Assembly (NCBI GenBank): GCA_002683135.1
Contig: NYSS01000026.1
Coordinates: 1 to 64,000 of the forward strand
From: Planctomycetota bacterium
GTDB taxonomy: Bacteria; Planctomycetota; GCA-002687715
Length of the DNA: 64,000 nt
Direction of reading: 5' to 3'
Part shown: in pieces, positions 46,061-55,427 of the stretch
Position numbering within the stretch: the stretch's first letter is position 1
Layout of the letters: each line of letters starts with the position of its first letter
Translations under genes and position numbers: made by a program
The notes under the pieces: model-generated
What the model saw: only the letters and a program-made list of their open reading frames with translations
Databases searched by the model: none
What the model was told of the DNA's origin: nothing

Positions 46061-46172
46061 GGCGGTCGTCTCCATCGAGGTGCCTTACGGGACTGAAACC
46101 GTTCCCTCCATGATCGGTTACGGAGGGGGATGGAGGCAACCCCTCGGATCGAGGGTTTCGCTGCCTCCGGGG

Positions 46173-47033
46173 TCAGGAGCCCCGCCGCCTTCGCCGTCCG
46201 GGCGGGCGGCGGCCGCTTGCGTGGTCGCTGAGCCAGTCCTTGGAACTCCGACCCCAGACGCAGCAGATCGGGGCGACGAGGCAGACCAGCACCAGGATGA
46301 AGAGCTGGTGCGTCGCCTGGTTCGTGCCGACGAATGGTGGCGTCTCGGGGGCTTGGGCGAGCCTGATCAGGTACGGCACGGCGGCGAGCAGCGACAGGGC
46401 AGTCTGGGCGATCGGACCCCAGCCCCGCCGGCTGAGCAGGGCGAGGGCGACCGCGGCGAAGACACCGGCGATGATGAAGTCGACGACCGCGGCGTTCTCC
46501 ACGACGCTGGCGTTGGCCCAGTGGAGGTTCGTGATGTCCTGGTCGGTCTGCTCCCGTGCCAGGCGCCGGTACTGCTCGGCTTCGTTCAGGCTCATGAAGC
46601 CCAAGAAGGCTGTGAGTCCGCAGACGAGGAGGTCGCTGAGCGCCGCCGCGAGGATGGCTCCTGGCATGCCCGAGGTTCGACGTTCCCGTTTTCGTTCGGC
46701 GCGGTCCCGGGCCGTCGGTGCGGAGGCGGACGTCGACGCGGCAGGCGCTCCGGTTCGGTGGCCCAAGGCGCGGCCTGGGCGCCGCGAGGTGGGGCGCCCA
46801 CCGGTGCGGCGCGCTCCCCGCGGGCGATTGCCCGCGCCCCTGGTCCGGGGCGATCGCTGGGGCGTGAGCAGCCCCTGGATGGACTCGGCGGCCACCCAGT
46901 CCGGCATGCCTTCGCACCAGATCAGGTCCTCTGCGGAGACGTCGCCGGTGCGGGCGAGGTCCTGCAGGATCTGAAAGGGGACGGGACCGAATTGCTGGTC
47001 GCCGCGTATGTAGTGCCAGTCGTCGGTCGGCAT
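46173..47033 (-). CDS. GYF_2-domain membrane protein
   Basis: 286 residues. The first 60 residues form a GYF_2 domain (DDWHYIRGDQQFGPVPFQILQDLARTGDV, then IWCEGMPDWVAAESI), which binds proline-rich peptides or is a simple surface module. A basic, Pro/Arg-rich linker (about 60-125) precedes four to five hydrophobic segments (about 130-260). Such proteins are common in Planctomycetota and Verrucomicrobiota and have no assigned role. The end is a basic tail. Confidence 0.65.
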   Translation of the reverse strand: MPTDDWHYIRGDQQFGPVPFQILQDLARTGDVSAEDLIWCEGMPDWVAAESIQGLLTPQRSPRTRGAGNRPRGARRTGGRPTSRRPGRALGHRTGAPAASTSASAPTARDRAERKRERRTSGMPGAILAAALSDLLVCGLTAFLGFMSLNEAEQYRRLAREQTDQDITNLHWANASVVENAAVVDFIIAGVFAAVALALLSRRGWGPIAQTALSLLAAVPYLIRLAQAPETPPFVGTNQATHQLFILVLVCLVAPICCVWGRSSKDWLSDHASGRRPPGRRRRRGS

Positions 47034-47045
47034 GGGGTTGAGAGG

Positions 47046-47600
47046 TTAGCTGATGCTCGTCGGTGGCGGCTCGGGATCGTCTTCGAGGTTGACGCCCAGG
47101 CCATCTGCGACGCGGTTGACGAAGGCGTAGTAGCTGGCGACTTCGCAGACGTCGAGGATGTCGCGATCCGAGAGGCCTTGGTCGCGCAGGGCCTGAACGT
47201 CTGACTCGCGGACGTCCCACGGGGCGGTCGTCAGCTTGTCGACGTACGCGAGAATGGACGCGCGACGAGCATCGAGCCCGGAGCTTGTCCAGTCAGACTC
47301 GATCCGATCTAAGAGGTCGTCGTCATTGAGCAGGCGGCGCAGACCGCGCCGATGGTGCTCGATTCAGTAACGGCACCGGTTCAGTTGGCTGACGCGTAGG
47401 GCGATCAACTCACGGTCGATCTTGCGGAGGCTCACGGTCCCGCTCATGACAGCCTCGTAGAGGCGGAAGTGGGCGTTCAGCCCCTCCGGGTGAAGGGCGT
47501 GAATTCGGAGGATGTTGTCGACGCGGCCCGTGTCCGGGTCCTCCATGCCGGCGAAGAGCCGGCCCGGGTCGCCTTGAGGTTCGTCGTTGATCCACGCCAT
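47046..47600 (-). CDS. AhpD-like alkylhydroperoxidase selenoprotein (UGA at codon 79 read as Sec)
   Basis: 184 residues with selenocysteine at position 79, encoded by TGA at 47364-47366. The N-terminal part and the part after TGA lie in the same frame and belong to one carboxymuconolactone decarboxylase/AhpD protein. The relay motif reads Glu64 - x11 - C76-R-Y-U79-x3-H83, which fits AhpD E-x11-C-x2-C-x3-H with Sec for the second Cys. The C-terminal part has the expected ALRDQGLSDRDILDVCEV and FVNRVADGLGV. A SECIS-like hairpin follows the UGA. AhpD-type proteins reduce peroxides with the CxxC pair. A nonsense mutation or sequencing error is possible but less likely given position and hairpin. 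It is divergent from the MOSC gene; cytoplasmic. Confidence 0.85.
47328..47360 (-). promoter_or_regulatory. Bacterial SECIS-like hairpin of the AhpD-like selenoprotein
   Basis: On the minus strand, 18 bases after TGA comes the loop GGTCT, closed by CGGCGC/GCGCCG (six pairs), then a small internal loop and a second stem GAGCA/TGCTC. The distance of 18 bases and the loop sequence GGUCU are the same as I recall for E. coli fdhF. The hairpin lies inside the coding sequence, as normal in bacteria. Confidence 0.8.
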
Positions 47601-47659
47601 ACGGTCTTTGTACCCGCTCGACCTGCGTTGCGCTGGGTGGAAGCAGGCGCTTCCGGCGA

Positions 47660-47665
47660 TAGCAT
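47660..47665 (+). promoter_or_regulatory. Candidate -10 element (TAGCAT) of the MOSC gene
   Basis: TAGCAT lies 22 bases before the ATG at 47688 and is followed by an ACAGGAGG ribosome-binding site (47675-47682). It would give a short normal leader. It sits in the 87-base divergent gap between the AhpD-like and MOSC genes. Confidence 0.3.
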
Positions 47666-47687
47666 GGGGTCTCGACAGGAGGCCGCG

Positions 47688-48125
47688 ATGGGGCAGTTAG
47701 ACAAGATCTGGGTGAAGCGCACGAAGCACGGCCCCATGGATGGCCGTGAGGCGGTCGACCTCGTGGTCGGAGAGGGAGTCGTGGGGAACGCGGACACGGG
47801 CGGTCGTCGCCAGGTGACGGTCCTCGATGCCGCGCGCTGGGCCGAGGCGTGCGGGCGGCTCGGCCGTGATGTCGACCCGTCGTCGCGTCGGGCTAATTTT
47901 CTGGTGTCCGGGGTCGACCTGGAAGGGACCACGGGCCGGCGGCTCGCCATCGGCTCGTGTGTGGTGCTCGTGAACGGTGAGACGGTTCCGTGCGAGCCCC
48001 TCGACGCGAGCGTTCCAGGCATCAAGGCGGCCCTCCAGCAAGATTGGGCCGGGGGTGTGTACGGTCAGGTCGTCGTGGGTGGAGCGATCGCGGTGGGCGA
48101 CCCGGTTGCCTTCGAAACAGGGTGA
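47688..48125 (+). CDS. MOSC-domain protein
   Basis: 145 residues, nearly all one MOSC domain (named from the molybdenum cofactor sulfurase C-terminus). Visible pattern: VGEGVVGNADTGGRRQVTVLD, then RRANFLVSGVDLE, and a Cys in CEPLDA. MOSC proteins handle sulfur or molybdenum cofactor, or reduce N-hydroxylated compounds. ATG 47688 has a good ribosome-binding site. The aminotransferase gene follows 17 bases later. Confidence 0.85.
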   Translation: MGQLDKIWVKRTKHGPMDGREAVDLVVGEGVVGNADTGGRRQVTVLDAARWAEACGRLGRDVDPSSRRANFLVSGVDLEGTTGRRLAIGSCVVLVNGETVPCEPLDASVPGIKAALQQDWAGGVYGQVVVGGAIAVGDPVAFETG

Positions 48126-48142
48126 GCGCCGGGGGCAGATCC

Positions 48143-49396
48143 ATGCACAGTGATCGTTGGTTTCGGGAGATCCCCTATATGGGGGTCATCTGGGTTGTCT
48201 CCGAGGCGTGCAAGCTCGGCTTCGAGAACGGGCACCCGGATTGGTGCAACCTGGGGCAAGGGCAGCCGGAGGTGGGCCCCATGGACGGCGCCCCGGCTCG
48301 AATCAACTCCGTGCAGATGGAGCCCATCGATCACGGGTACGGGCCCATCGGCGGCACTGACGAGTTGAGGGAGGCGGTTGCGGCGCACTACAACCGCCTC
48401 TATCGCGTGGGCCGCAAGCCGTACACGGGGGATAACGTGAGCATCGCGTCCGGCGGGCGCCTCATGCTGTCCCGGACCTTTGCCGCCCTCGGCGCCATTC
48501 GTGTGGGCTACCAAGTGCCGGACTACACCGCGTACGAGGACATGTTCGACTATCACCGGCACCGGTTGGACCCGGTGTGCCTCGAGGCACGGGAGGCTGA
48601 CGGTTTCATGATTTCTCCGTCGCGCTTCGCCGACCTGGTCAAGGAGCATGCCCTCCGTGCCCATGTCTTCAGCAACCCGTGTAACCCGACGGGGCGCGTG
48701 GTGCGTGGCGATGATCTGGACGCTTATGTCGGCGTCGCGCGCGACCAGGGGTGCCTGCTGGTGAGTGACGAGTTCTACTCACACTTTGTGTACGACGGCC
48801 CCGGGCAGCCTGCGGCCGGGCCGGTGTCTTCGGCCGCGTTCGTGGAAGACCCGGAGGAGGACCCGGTCCTCATCATCGATGGATTGACCAAGAGCTTCCG
48901 GTATCCCGGCTGGCGCGTCGGTTGGGCGGTGGGTCCTCAGCCTCTCGTGGAGGCGCTCGGGCGCACCGCGTCGGCGATCGACGGCGGTCCGGGGCGGCCT
49001 ATCCAGCGCGCCGCCGTCCAGGTCTTGGGCGAGGGGCGGGCTCGCTCGGAGACCACGGCGGTACGCGACGTGTTCTGCAAGAAGCGTGATGTGATGGTCG
49101 CGCGCTTGCGAGAGATGGGGGTCCGGGTTCCGCATGACAGCGACGCGACGTTTTACGTGTGGGGCTGCCTTGACGACCTCCCCGAATCGCTGCGGGACGC
49201 CGACACGTTCTTTCATGAGGCGTTGGCGCACAAGGTCATGACCGTTCCGGGGCGGTTCTTCGACGTGAACCCTGGAGGTGAGCGCGAGGGGCCGTCTCCG
49301 TACCGGAGTTGGATGCGGTTCTCGTTCGGCCCCCCCATGGACAACCTGACCATGGGGCTGGACCGGCTGGAGCAGATGATCCGGGCGGTCGTGTAG
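48143..49396 (+). CDS. Class I/II pyridoxal-phosphate aminotransferase
   Basis: 417 residues. PLP enzyme of fold type I: the Schiff-base Lys lies in IIDGLTKSFRYPGWRVGW, NPCNPTGRVV and SDEFYSHFVYDGPG are the cofactor and substrate contacts, and the Arg that binds the carboxylate is in YRSWMRFSFG. The sequence starts with MHSDRWFREIPYMGVIWVV, a little different from aspartate or tyrosine aminotransferases; substrate unknown. It is downstream of the MOSC gene in the same direction. Confidence 0.9.
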   Translation: MHSDRWFREIPYMGVIWVVSEACKLGFENGHPDWCNLGQGQPEVGPMDGAPARINSVQMEPIDHGYGPIGGTDELREAVAAHYNRLYRVGRKPYTGDNVSIASGGRLMLSRTFAALGAIRVGYQVPDYTAYEDMFDYHRHRLDPVCLEAREADGFMISPSRFADLVKEHALRAHVFSNPCNPTGRVVRGDDLDAYVGVARDQGCLLVSDEFYSHFVYDGPGQPAAGPVSSAAFVEDPEEDPVLIIDGLTKSFRYPGWRVGWAVGPQPLVEALGRTASAIDGGPGRPIQRAAVQVLGEGRARSETTAVRDVFCKKRDVMVARLREMGVRVPHDSDATFYVWGCLDDLPESLRDADTFFHEALAHKVMTVPGRFFDVNPGGEREGPSPYRSWMRFSFGPPMDNLTMGLDRLEQMIRAVV

Positions 49397-49496
49397 CGGG
49401 TTCGAGCCTGCCGCCGTATCATCCGCGACTGCAATCGGGCGCGCACACCGCGCGTTCGCGAGCGGGAAGAGACGCCTCTTCCGGAGGAGCGCTTCC

Positions 49497-52400
49497 ATGG
49501 GACTGGTGAAGAGGGCTCTCGCCAACCCGTACCTCGTCGTCGTGTTCGTGCTGGCGGTGATGGTGATTGGCGTGGTCTCAGCCGCGCGGCTGCCGTCCGA
49601 TTTGCTGCCGCTGTTCAAGACGCCTGCGGTGCAGGTGCTCACGCTCTACCCGGGCATGCCGCCGGAGGTGATGGAGCGGGATATCACGTCCCGGATCGAG
49701 CGTTGGACAGGGCAAGCCGTCGGCATCGAGCGTCAGGAGGCTCGGTCCTTGCTCGGCGTGAGCGTCGTGAAGGACTTCTTCCGCGAGGACATGGACCTCA
49801 ATACGGCGCTGTCCCAGGTGACATCTCTCGCGATGTCGGACACCTATTACCTGCCGCCGGGCACGGCGCCGCCCATGGTGATGCCGTTCGACCCGACGGC
49901 GTCGGTGCCGCTCTGTCTCGTCAGCGTCTCGTCGGAGACGATGACGGAGAAGCAGCTGTATGACGTGGCGTACTACGAGATGCGCAACCGGCTGCAGTCG
50001 ATCCAGGGGGTCATCGCGCCCGCGGTGTACGGCGGAGTGCCGCGCCGCATCTTCGCCTACCTGGACCGGGACCAGCTCGAAGCCCGAAACCTGTCGCCGC
50101 TCGATGTCAACCGGGCGATCCAGTCCGGCAACCCGTTCGTGCCCACCGGCTCGGTGCGCATCGGAGAGACGGAGTACTACCTGCGCGACAACGCGATGGT
50201 CGAATCCGTGCCCGAGCTCAACGATATCCCGGTCAAGTTCGAGAACGGCCAGCCCATCTACATACGCGACGTCGGGCTCGCCCAAGACACCAATCAGATC
50301 CAGAGCAACATCGTTCGGATCAACGGTCGTCGCCAGGTCTACATCCCGATCTATCGCCAGCCGGGGGCCAACACGCTCGAGATCGTCGATTCGGTGAAGG
50401 CCAAGTCGCAGCAGATCTTGCAGCGCATCCGACAGTTCAACCCGGAGGCGGAGGACCTGCGGCTCGACGTCGTCATGGACCAGTCGAAGTTCGTGAGGGC
50501 GTCCATAGACACGCTGCAGACGAGCGGCCTTATCGGCGCGGCCCTCGTGATGCTCGTGGTGCTGCTCTTCCTCGGCTCCATCCGGTCGACGCTGATCGTG
50601 TTGACGGCTATTCCGGTCGCCATCCTTGGTGCGTTCATCGGGCTCTTCTATACGGGCGACACGATCAACGCGATGACGCTCGGCGGTCTCTCTCTGGCCA
50701 TCGGGATCCTGGTCGATCAGGCCATCGTCGTCATGGAGAACATCCAGCGGCACCTGGCCATGGGCAAGAACCGGAGGCAGGCTGCGCTTGATGGGGCCGG
50801 CGAGGTGGCGATGCCTGTCCTCGTCAGCACGTTGACGTTCATCGTCGTCTTCTATCCGGTGGTGCTGCTCTCCGGGATGGCCAAGTTTCTCTTCACGCCG
50901 TTGGCCCTGGCGGTGACGTTCGCGACGCTCACTTCCTACATCATCGCGATGACGTTCATCCCGGTGGCTGCCGCCACCTTGCTGAAGACATCCGCTGGCG
51001 GGGGCCGCCTCGCGGGAGCGCTGTCCGGGGCATACGGGGCCCTGGCGGGCTGGACCCTCAAGCTACGCATCCCCGTGGTCCTGGCTGCCGTGGCCCTCAG
51101 CGTGGGGGCCGGGGCCGTGGTGCCCAGCCTCGGGACCGAGCTCTTCCCGCCGGTGGACGGAGGCCAGTTCACCATCTTGGTTCGCGGAGAGCTCGGCACC
51201 CGGATCGAACGGATGGAAGCGCTGGTGGCTGAGATCGAAGCGGCGGTGCAGGGCGAGGTCGGCGCGGCGGATCCGGAAGACACGGACGGCAGCTCGGACC
51301 TGTCGTTGCTGATCTCGAATATCGGCGTTCTCTACGACTGGCCGGCCGCGTATACGCCCAACACCGGCCCGATGGATGCGTTCTTGCTGCTGCAGCTCAA
51401 GGACGATCGTAAGCAGACGGCCCAGCAGCATGCGTCGCGATTGCGAGCGGTCCTGGCGAAGAAGTTCCCGCATGTGGAGTTCGCGTACGACACGGGTGGC
51501 ATGATGACGGCGGCGTTGAACTTCGGCCTGCCGTCACCAATCGACATTCAGGTGCAGGGCTCGAAGCTGGAGGTGCTCGACGAGATCGGTCGGGCGATTC
51601 GAGACGTGGCCTCCGAGGTCGAAGGCGCGGTGGATGCGCGTGTGGCGCAGCCGTTCGATTATCCAGCGCTGCGCATCAACGTGGATCGGGTGAAGGCCGG
51701 GCAATTCGGGCTCACCCAGGAGGACGTGATCAAGAACGTCGCCGCGGCGATCAACTCTTCGGTCAACTTCGCGCCGTCCTTCTGGATCGCCCCCAACGGC
51801 AATCACTATTTCATGGGGGTTCAGTACAAAGAGACCGAGATCGAGTCGCTGGACACGCTGTTGGATATCCCCATCACCGGTCCAGGGAGCAAGTCTGCGG
51901 TGTTGCTGCGGAGCGTGGCGACCCTGGAGGAGACGGTCACCCCGCCCATGGTCTCGCACGTGAACATCACGCGCACGGTCGATGTGTTCGTCAATGTGGA
52001 GGGTCGGGATGTGGGCTCGGTGGCGGCGGACATCAGGGAGCGCCTGGGGGAGTCCCCGTCGTTCACCGCCCTGATGGACGAGTACGAGGCCAAGGGCTAC
52101 GCGTGGAGCATCTCCGGCGAGGTGGAGAGCATGCAGAAGTCGTTTGGCCAGTTCGGCACCGGACTGATCATCGCCGCGATCCTCGTGTATCTGGTCATGG
52201 TGGCGCAGTTCCGCTCTTTCCTCGTCCCGTTCGTGATCCTCTTGACGGTCCCCCTCGGGGGGGTCGGCGTCATCGGCGCGTTGTTGGTGACGGGGACTCA
52301 CATGAGCATCCCAGCGTTCATGGGGCTCATCTTGATGGTAGGCATCGTCGTTCAGTATTCGATCCTGCTGGTTGAGTTCGCCGCCCGGCGTATCCGTGAG

Positions 52401-52661
52401 GGCGCCGAGGTGCGTGACGCGATCATCGAGGCCGCGAAGATGCGGGTGCGCCCGGTGCTCATGACTTCGCTCACCACGGTGCTGGCTTTGCTGCCGATGG
52501 CATTCGGCTTAGGCCACGGCTCGGAGGGCAACGTGCCCTTGGCGCGGGCCATCATCGGTGCGGTGATCGGCGGGGCGACCCTCGCGCTGATCGTCGTTCC
52601 ACCCCTGCTCAGCTTCGTCGGACCGCTGCTCAGGCCCAAGGTCGAGGAGGCCGTCGCATGA
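49497..52661 (+). CDS. RND-family efflux permease (AcrB/HAE1-like)
   Basis: 1054-residue inner-membrane proton-driven pump of the RND superfamily. Membrane segments lie at about 10-30, 330-490 and 860-1040, with two large periplasmic loops between. The transmembrane motif GGLSLAIGILVDQAIVVMENIQRHL carries the proton-relay-type Asp, and the second half has FMGLILMVGIVVQYSILLVEF. It starts with MGLVKRALANPYLVVVF. The stop overlaps the adaptor gene (ATGA). Substrate not predictable. Confidence 0.93.
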   Translation: MGLVKRALANPYLVVVFVLAVMVIGVVSAARLPSDLLPLFKTPAVQVLTLYPGMPPEVMERDITSRIERWTGQAVGIERQEARSLLGVSVVKDFFREDMDLNTALSQVTSLAMSDTYYLPPGTAPPMVMPFDPTASVPLCLVSVSSETMTEKQLYDVAYYEMRNRLQSIQGVIAPAVYGGVPRRIFAYLDRDQLEARNLSPLDVNRAIQSGNPFVPTGSVRIGETEYYLRDNAMVESVPELNDIPVKFENGQPIYIRDVGLAQDTNQIQSNIVRINGRRQVYIPIYRQPGANTLEIVDSVKAKSQQILQRIRQFNPEAEDLRLDVVMDQSKFVRASIDTLQTSGLIGAALVMLVVLLFLGSIRSTLIVLTAIPVAILGAFIGLFYTGDTINAMTLGGLSLAIGILVDQAIVVMENIQRHLAMGKNRRQAALDGAGEVAMPVLVSTLTFIVVFYPVVLLSGMAKFLFTPLALAVTFATLTSYIIAMTFIPVAAATLLKTSAGGGRLAGALSGAYGALAGWTLKLRIPVVLAAVALSVGAGAVVPSLGTELFPPVDGGQFTILVRGELGTRIERMEALVAEIEAAVQGEVGAADPEDTDGSSDLSLLISNIGVLYDWPAAYTPNTGPMDAFLLLQLKDDRKQTAQQHASRLRAVLAKKFPHVEFAYDTGGMMTAALNFGLPSPIDIQVQGSKLEVLDEIGRAIRDVASEVEGAVDARVAQPFDYPALRINVDRVKAGQFGLTQEDVIKNVAAAINSSVNFAPSFWIAPNGNHYFMGVQYKETEIESLDTLLDIPITGPGSKSAVLLRSVATLEETVTPPMVSHVNITRTVDVFVNVEGRDVGSVAADIRERLGESPSFTALMDEYEAKGYAWSISGEVESMQKSFGQFGTGLIIAAILVYLVMVAQFRSFLVPFVILLTVPLGGVGVIGALLVTGTHMSIPAFMGLILMVGIVVQYSILLVEFAARRIREGAEVRDAIIEAAKMRVRPVLMTSLTTVLALLPMAFGLGHGSEGNVPLARAIIGAVIGGATLALIVVPPLLSFVGPLLRPKVEEAVA

Positions 52662-53953
52662 TTCGCTCTCTGTTGAGGATTTGTCTTGTCGTGTCCGCTC
52701 TGGCTGTCGTGGCGTCTGCGCAGTTGCGTGTCTCGGTGATGGAACCCGAGCAGGTGACTGTCGTGCGGGAGCTGACCGTGAAGGGCGACGTCATGGCGTA
52801 CCAGACGGCGACGTTGCGAGCCCGCGTCACCGGCGTGTTGGCCCGACTCCCGTGGATGGAGGGCGACGTGGTTGCGGGTGGGCAGGAGGTCGCCGCGCTC
52901 CGGGTCCCCGACCTGGAGGCCGAGCTGAAGCAGGCTCGCGCTCGGGCGGCGGCTGTCGCAGCGGAAAAGGACGAGGCGTCGGCGATGCTGGAGGAGGTCG
53001 CCGGCGACATCGCCGCGGCGCAGGCGACGGTCCTCTATTACAAGGCCAAGGAGGGCGTCGTGGCGGCCCATCTCGCCATGAAGAAGATGATCGCCGCGCG
53101 GGCGAAGGGGTTGGCATCTGAGCGGGCGGGCCCCGCCTCCGCCGGAGAGGACGCGGCCGCTGCGGTCGCCCTGGTTGAGGCCGAGGCGCGTGCGGCGACG
53201 CAGGAGACGGCGAAGGCCGGCGCGGCGGTCAAGGCCGCTCAGTCCCGCCGGGCCGCGGCGGAAGCGCACATCAAGAGCGTCGCGGCGAAATACGAGGCGA
53301 GCGTCGCCGCGGCAGCGGTGGTGGAGGCGCGCATCGCCTTCGCGCGGTTGGTCTGCCCGTTCACCGAGGGCGTCGTCTCCGAGCGCCATGCGGACCCCGG
53401 GGCCCTCATCGAGGCTGATACGACTCCGGTAGTGACCCTGGTGGACGCCACCCGAGTGCGCATTCGTTTCGCTCTTACGGAGCGGGACGCGTGGCGCGTC
53501 AAGGTCGGGGACGACGTGTCGATGCGATTGCAGACCGATCCGCACGTCGTGCGGGTCGTTAAGGTCAAGCGCGTCGCGGGGACGCTCGATTTGCGGCGCA
53601 ATCGGTGGTTCGAGGTCGACCTGGACAATGACGGGTCGTACCTGCCGGGCTCATTCGCGTACTTCGAGCTGACGTTCCGGTCAGCCGCGGGCCGGCTCGC
53701 CATTCCGATCAGGTACGTCATCGCGGGGCGCGGTCAGCCGCAGGTGCTGGTGGCCGAGGGAAACCAGGTGGTGGCTCGGAATATCGTCCTGGGTATTACC
53801 GGCGTCCGGGAGGCGGATATGGGGAAGTCCAAGCGTGACGAGCGCGTCGAGATCGTGTCTGGCCTCGGCCCGGCCGATCAGGTCATCAAGAGCAACGTCG
53901 CTGGACTGAACGTCGGAGAGACGATCACCCCGGTCTTGGAGAAGGCGAAGTGA
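52658..53953 (+). CDS. RND efflux periplasmic adaptor subunit
   Basis: 431 residues with a signal peptide (IRSLLRICLVVSALAVVASAQ). The membrane fusion protein links the permease to the outer-membrane channel. Order: first beta strand and lipoyl half (VKGDVMAYQTATLRARVTGVLARLPWMEGDVV), a long alpha hairpin rich in Ala (about 90-215), the second lipoyl half (FTEGVVSERHADPGALIEAD), and beta-barrel domains to the end. It overlaps both neighbours by four bases. Confidence 0.9.
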   Translation: MIRSLLRICLVVSALAVVASAQLRVSVMEPEQVTVVRELTVKGDVMAYQTATLRARVTGVLARLPWMEGDVVAGGQEVAALRVPDLEAELKQARARAAAVAAEKDEASAMLEEVAGDIAAAQATVLYYKAKEGVVAAHLAMKKMIAARAKGLASERAGPASAGEDAAAAVALVEAEARAATQETAKAGAAVKAAQSRRAAAEAHIKSVAAKYEASVAAAAVVEARIAFARLVCPFTEGVVSERHADPGALIEADTTPVVTLVDATRVRIRFALTERDAWRVKVGDDVSMRLQTDPHVVRVVKVKRVAGTLDLRRNRWFEVDLDNDGSYLPGSFAYFELTFRSAAGRLAIPIRYVIAGRGQPQVLVAEGNQVVARNIVLGITGVREADMGKSKRDERVEIVSGLGPADQVIKSNVAGLNVGETITPVLEKAK

Positions 53954-55362
53954 GGGTGCGGCCGAAGGGAGCGCTTGCGCTGTGCGTGTTGGCTGCCGCT
54001 AGCGCCTGCACGAGCCCGTATCGTGGCCGCATTCGCGAGCCGGTCCCCGCGGGCGCGTGGGCGCCTTCCGATGCCGTTGGGGAGGGCCGGGGCGGCGAGG
54101 TTGTCAATGACAAGGTCGTGGTCCCTGTGGACACCGCCAAGGACGCGTTCCCTGTCGACCTCGCGACGGCCCTGCGCCTCGCGGGTGCCCAGGCGACGGT
54201 CGTCAGTATCGCCCGTGAGCGGGCCGCGGTCGCGGCGTCTCGCGAGGAGCTCGTGGCGAGCCAGTGGTTTCCGCGGGTCGGTCCGCAGCTCGGGTTCACT
54301 CGAATTGACGGACTGGTGCAGGGTACGGACGGCGCGTTCGTGGACGTCGGCAAGCAGAACTTGTTGATCGGCGGGGGCGCGGAGTGGCGGGTGAACCCGG
54401 CCGCCACGTGGTACGCGACGCTCGCGGCCCGTCGCCGTACCGAGGCGTCGACCTTCGGCATCACCGCCGCGGGGCACGACGTCCTGCGGGCCGCAGCCCA
54501 GGGGTACTACGATCTGGTGCAGGCGCACACCTCCATACAGATCGCGAATCGGACCCTCCGTGCGGCGCGGGAGCTTGTCGAAGTCACGAAGACGCAGGAG
54601 CGGCTTGGGGTCGGCCTCCCGATCGATGTGCTGCGGGCCGAAGCTCGGATGCGGCGGACCGAGGGGCAACTGGCGGTCGCGCAGCGGGATGCGGGGGTGG
54701 CGTCCGCGGGCTTGGGAGAACTCCTCATGCTCGATCCGGCGACCCGGCTGGTGCCGGGTGAGAAATCCGTCGGGACGGTCGGGTTCGTCGATCCGTTGGC
54801 GCCCCTGGCTTCGCTTTACTCTCGCGCGCAAGCGAACCGCCCCGATCTGGCGGCAGCACGGGTTCGGCTCGCGGGGGCGGAGGACGCTCAGCGTGGCGTC
54901 GATCGTGGATGGTGGTGGCCCGGTCTCGCTGCCCGAGGCGTCGTCGGAGCCTATGGACCGAATTTCGGGCGACTCGATGGTCAGGAGACCTTGTACTTCG
55001 GCCTCGAATGGAGATTTGGTGCCGGCATCCCGGCGATGCGGCGCGAGGCCGAGGCGCGGCGTCGACTGGCATCTCTCGCCGTGACGAAGACGGAGCGCCA
55101 GGCTCTGCGCGAGATCCAGGTGGCGCGGGAGACGATCCGGGCGACACGGGCGCGCCTGGTGGCCGCGCGTCATGAGCGCGCGGCGGCCCGGGATGGAGTG
55201 AAGTTGGCGCGTGCGCAGTTGAAGCGTGGAGAAGGCCTGCTGCTTTCCGTGTTGGATATGGAGGCGGCGCTCGTGCGAGCGGAGACCGCGCATGCGGCCG
55301 CCGTCCTGGATCTGAATCGCGCCCACTACGACCTGTTGCACGCGGTCGGCGGGCCGGAATAA
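53950..55362 (+). CDS. TolC-like outer-membrane efflux protein (lipoprotein)
   Basis: 470 residues starting with GTG in a GTGA overlap with the adaptor gene. The signal sequence ends in LAAASAC, a lipobox, so the protein is anchored by lipid. The rest is two repeats of an outer-membrane efflux protein, with long helices such as AARELVEVTKTQERLGVGLPIDVLRAEARM and ARLVAARHERAAARDGVKLA. It completes the pump as the outer channel. The gene order pump-adaptor-channel is reversed compared with most RND operons, where the adaptor comes first. Confidence 0.88.
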   Translation: MRVRPKGALALCVLAAASACTSPYRGRIREPVPAGAWAPSDAVGEGRGGEVVNDKVVVPVDTAKDAFPVDLATALRLAGAQATVVSIARERAAVAASREELVASQWFPRVGPQLGFTRIDGLVQGTDGAFVDVGKQNLLIGGGAEWRVNPAATWYATLAARRRTEASTFGITAAGHDVLRAAAQGYYDLVQAHTSIQIANRTLRAARELVEVTKTQERLGVGLPIDVLRAEARMRRTEGQLAVAQRDAGVASAGLGELLMLDPATRLVPGEKSVGTVGFVDPLAPLASLYSRAQANRPDLAAARVRLAGAEDAQRGVDRGWWWPGLAARGVVGAYGPNFGRLDGQETLYFGLEWRFGAGIPAMRREAEARRRLASLAVTKTERQALREIQVARETIRATRARLVAARHERAAARDGVKLARAQLKRGEGLLLSVLDMEAALVRAETAHAAAVLDLNRAHYDLLHAVGGPE

Positions 55363-55390
55363 GGCGGAGGCGCTTTTCAGCGCAAAGCAC

Positions 55391-55420
55391 TTGACCGGGA
55401 TGGGCGGGGCCGCCTAGACT
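55391..55420 (+). promoter_or_regulatory. Sigma70-type promoter with leaderless spacing
   Basis: TTGACC (55391-55396) and TAGACT (55415-55420) are separated by 18 bases. The -10 ends seven bases before the ATG at 55428, so transcription would begin at or very near the start codon. It is the clearest promoter in the window because both boxes are good. Confidence 0.55.
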
Positions 55421-55427
55421 CCGAAGC

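Noticed and set aside
47364-47600. AhpD-like gene as a pseudogene with a nonsense mutation
   Set aside because: The stop is TGA exactly at the redox Cys, the downstream frame is fully conserved for 105 codons, and a correctly spaced SECIS-like hairpin follows.
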